From the NCBI GenBank assembly GCA_017532825.1, contig JAFXIT010000009.1:1-42637 (forward strand): a stretch of 42,637 bases of DNA, given 5' to 3'. Source of the DNA: Clostridia bacterium (GTDB lineage Bacteria > Bacillota > Clostridia > Oscillospirales > QAMX01). Below are positions 40,766 to 42,637 of the stretch, piece by piece. How positions within the stretch are numbered: position 1 is the stretch's first letter; each line of letters starts with the position of its first letter. The translations under genes were made by a program, and so were the position numbers. The notes beneath the pieces were generated by a model. The model made no database searches. It was not told the origin of the DNA and was given only the letters and a program-made list of their open reading frames with translations.

Positions 40766-42009
40766 AAATTGGTTGTGTACTCCCATATTGCAAGATGCTC
40801 ACTTACCTCCGACCAGGCCTTAAGGTCCTCCATAAACTTGCGGTTGATCTTACACCCGGAGTCGTTTATTGCGTGATTATAGCAACATTCTATACCGCAA
40901 AGGCGTATCTGCACGTTGTCACGGGGTCTGGTTATCGACGGAAGTGTACGGCTGTACTGATATGCAAGGGTATCCACAAGGACGTTAGGGTATTCATCCT
41001 TGATCTCATCGGCTATGGCGTTGACGAATCGGAGCAGCGGCCCCATCGGGCTTCCCTCTTCAACGGTCACGGCGTGGCAATTCTCGCAGGAACAGTAGTT
41101 CTGGTTGTCATTTTGAGATACAGAAATTATCTTTGCATCAGGACTTACTTCCAAAAACTCCCTGACACTTGCCAGCACTACCTCAAATACCTCGGGGTTT
41201 GTAAGACAGGGCTGGGTGGAGGCGATTTCTCCCCTCTCAATCTCAACGTGAGCGGTAAACCATTCCGGATGCTCGGCGTAATATTTTCCAGCAGGGATCA
41301 GAGAGGTAAAGGTATGCACAAATAATCCCCTTGCATACACCGAGCCCTGCTGATTCTTCGAGACCTGCAGATTCTTCATCTTAGCCTTGTAGTCGAAATC
41401 TTGGTTTATATCGTACCAATAGGCATGCCTAAACCACATCTGCGGTACCTGACGGTCGTTGGTGTCGAGAGGGATCTGAATAAAATCGCTTACCTTGACT
41501 ACCTCATAGTCACCGTCAAGCCATCTCCAACCGACGTACTCTTCAAGGAAGGTGTATACACCGTACAACGTGCCGGTGTCACTGCTCCCCGAGATTATCA
41601 GATCATCCCCGACCACCTTGATGTCAAAGCCGTCGTTTACAAGAGCCTCGTCGGGATAGCCGCCGACGTATATCGCCTTGTCGGCAGACTCGGCCTTTTC
41701 AAGTGTCTTTCCCGTGGCAAGCTCGATATACTTGATAAGCTCGTCAGCGGCAAAGATCTCTTGTTCGGTCGCTTCGGCAGGAAGTACTACCTTGTATTCG
41801 TACAGACTCACGTCGCCGATGCGTATCTCACCTACGTTGTAGGCAGGGTCTCTCGGCGGTATGGGAGTCGTTGCTGCGGTAGTATCAGCGGCGGTAGTAG
41901 CCGAGGATGTTGCGGTTGGTGTCGAGGCGATGGTTTCGGCAGGTGTTTTCTTGCCGCAACCCACCAAGAGCATCGCCAGACAAAGAACGATAGTTATGAT
42001 CCTTTTCAT
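40168..42009 (-). CDS. DUF4838 surface lipoprotein, copy 2 (intact)
   Basis: A 613-residue lipoprotein: signal peptide with lipobox LVGC (Cys18), a Thr/Ser-rich linker, an alpha-glucuronidase-like N-terminal domain (about 60-185) and the DUF4838 domain (about 200-600), with QPCLTNPEVFEVVLASVREFL, the metal-like Cys pair CSCENC, IRLCGIECCYNHAI and CYYGPGW. DUF4838 proteins are often linked to carbohydrate degradation; the activity is undefined. The ribosome site AGGAGG precedes the ATG by 10 nt. It lies 30 nt after copy 3 and 30 nt before copy 1 on the same strand, so the three form an operon. Confidence 0.85.
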   Translation of the reverse strand: MKRIITIVLCLAMLLVGCGKKTPAETIASTPTATSSATTAADTTAATTPIPPRDPAYNVGEIRIGDVSLYEYKVVLPAEATEQEIFAADELIKYIELATGKTLEKAESADKAIYVGGYPDEALVNDGFDIKVVGDDLIISGSSDTGTLYGVYTFLEEYVGWRWLDGDYEVVKVSDFIQIPLDTNDRQVPQMWFRHAYWYDINQDFDYKAKMKNLQVSKNQQGSVYARGLFVHTFTSLIPAGKYYAEHPEWFTAHVEIERGEIASTQPCLTNPEVFEVVLASVREFLEVSPDAKIISVSQNDNQNYCSCENCHAVTVEEGSPMGPLLRFVNAIADEIKDEYPNVLVDTLAYQYSRTLPSITRPRDNVQIRLCGIECCYNHAINDSGCKINRKFMEDLKAWSEVSEHLAIWEYTTNFENYCAFHPNLEVLNDNMRTYAEHGADNIFDEGNNAGVSGEFGVLKTYLLAKLQWNPYMTEEEFQYHINDFLECYYGPGWQTVRDLLDRITANALEYSGHILAIGTGNNNPYYEFEPDEIEEIKKAWADARALALDDAQRLHFDRSYVSILMAEVAYYRYYDIYDKSYTQKAINLMEEIAAIAKPLGMAHCIDNAEAAW

Positions 42010-42637
42010 GCCAATATTTCCTCCTATGTTTGCAATATCTTACCACGCGGCGTCTTCGCTATCGATGCAATGTGCCATTCCAAGAGGCTTCGCAATGGCA
42101 GCAACCTCTTCCATAAGGTTGATTGCTATTTGGGTATAGCTTTTGTCATATATATCGTAGTATCTGTAATATGCAATCTCTGCCATAAGGATGGAGACGT
42201 AGCTCCTGTCGAAGTGCAGCCTCTGGGCATCGTCAAGGGCGAGAGCTCTTGCATCGGCCCAGGCCTTCTTTATCTCCTCGATCTCATCCGGCTCAAATTC
42301 GTAATAGGGGTTGTTTTTGCCCGCTCCGATAGCTAAAACATGACCACCATATTCCAAGGCGTTGGCGGTAATGCGGTCAAGCAGATCTCTTACCGTCTGC
42401 CAGCCCGGGCCGTAGTAGCACTCAAGGAAGTCGTCGATGTGGTACTGAAATTCCTCCTCGGTCATGTAGGGGTTCCACTGCAGCTTGGCAAGGAGGTAGG
42501 CCTTGAGTATCCCAAACTCTCCGCTGACGCCCCTAGCATTTCCCTCGTCAAAGATGTTATCCGCACCGTGCTCGGCATAGGTCCTCATGTTATCGTTTAG
42601 GACCTCGAGATTGGGATGGAACGCACAGTAGTTTTCA
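41448..42637. repeat. Tandem direct repeat, unit B (partner 39576-40765)
   Basis: Second copy of the near-identical tract, covering the N-terminal half of copy 2, the 30-nt gap and the C-terminal part of copy 3. It runs to the window edge, so its full length and the number of further copies cannot be seen. Confidence 0.8.
42040..42637 (-). CDS. DUF4838 surface lipoprotein, copy 3 (partial, cut by window edge)
   Basis: The last 198 or so residues of a third copy, open at the right edge and ending in a stop at 42040. The frame continues upstream of the Met at 42588 (residues ENYCAFHPNLEVLNDN), so that Met is not the start. Sequence is near-identical to the same part of copy 2 (SGEFGILKAYLLAKLQWNPY, LECYYGPGWQTVRDLLDRIT), with scattered substitutions such as GNARGV for GNNAGV and SEDAAW for NAEAAW at the end. 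Its N-terminus, signal peptide and promoter lie outside the window. Confidence 0.85.
   Translation of the reverse strand, partial: ENYCAFHPNLEVLNDNMRTYAEHGADNIFDEGNARGVSGEFGILKAYLLAKLQWNPYMTEEEFQYHIDDFLECYYGPGWQTVRDLLDRITANALEYGGHVLAIGAGKNNPYYEFEPDEIEEIKKAWADARALALDDAQRLHFDRSYVSILMAEIAYYRYYDIYDKSYTQIAINLMEEVAAIAKPLGMAHCIDSEDAAW

Noticed and set aside
39576..42637. Tandem repeats as a mobile element or CRISPR array
   Set aside because: The unit is 1872 bases, contains only DUF4838 coding sequence, and has no transposase, terminal inverted repeats or short spaced repeats.

Overview
The window looks like a chromosomal segment of an anaerobic Clostridia (Firmicutes) bacterium, most likely a gut member of the Oscillospirales/Ruminococcaceae. 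The reasons are the ctsR-mcsA-mcsB-clpC operon, the yicC-remA-gmk-rpoZ-priA-def-fmt-rsmB-rlmN-prpC-prkC-rsgA housekeeping block, a T-box leader, strong GGAGG ribosome sites, and base composition near 50% GC. UGA is used as an ordinary stop by many genes. No tRNA, rRNA, IS element, prophage or CRISPR array is visible.

Layout. 3-2272 (+): the end of metK, then an orphan MacB-like ABC ATPase, dCMP deaminase and tcdA, closed by a terminator. 2313-24327 (-): one uninterrupted, tightly packed run of 18 genes read from a good promoter at 24363-24391. Its upstream part is the classic housekeeping block (RNA quality, GMP synthesis, replication restart, formyl-Met handling, rRNA modification, the PrpC/PrkC signalling pair, RsgA). 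Its downstream part, after rsgA, is a glycan cluster: two GH106-like proteins, a GH92 alpha-mannosidase-like enzyme and an unrecognised TIM-barrel protein, ending in a DUF2461 protein. 24428-28965 (-): the protein quality-control operon ctsR-mcsA-mcsB-clpC with CtsR heptad operators. 29282-31008 (+): a 2[4Fe-4S] ferredoxin, a TrmN6-like methyltransferase and rsmI. 31062-32773: coaW (-) and a polysaccharide deacetylase (+). 

32871-35736 (-): a T-box leader with its own consensus promoter, followed directly by a fusion of a sugar-isomerase-like TIM barrel to an AMP-forming acyl-CoA synthetase. This is the most unusual unit in the window. Back-to-back with it, 35748-38248 (+) holds a sugar-transfer-associated ATP-grasp protein, a HAD phosphatase and a PHP-domain phosphoesterase. 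38332-42637 (-): three tandem DUF4838 lipoprotein genes. The most downstream one is split by an in-frame UGA at a Trp position, and the copies show a mosaic identity pattern typical of unequal crossing-over or gene conversion.

Together the window combines core cell maintenance with carbohydrate handling: cytoplasmic glycosidases co-transcribed with translation genes, and surface DUF4838 lipoproteins. The T-box fusion gene suggests an undescribed pathway whose expression follows the charging state of some tRNA.
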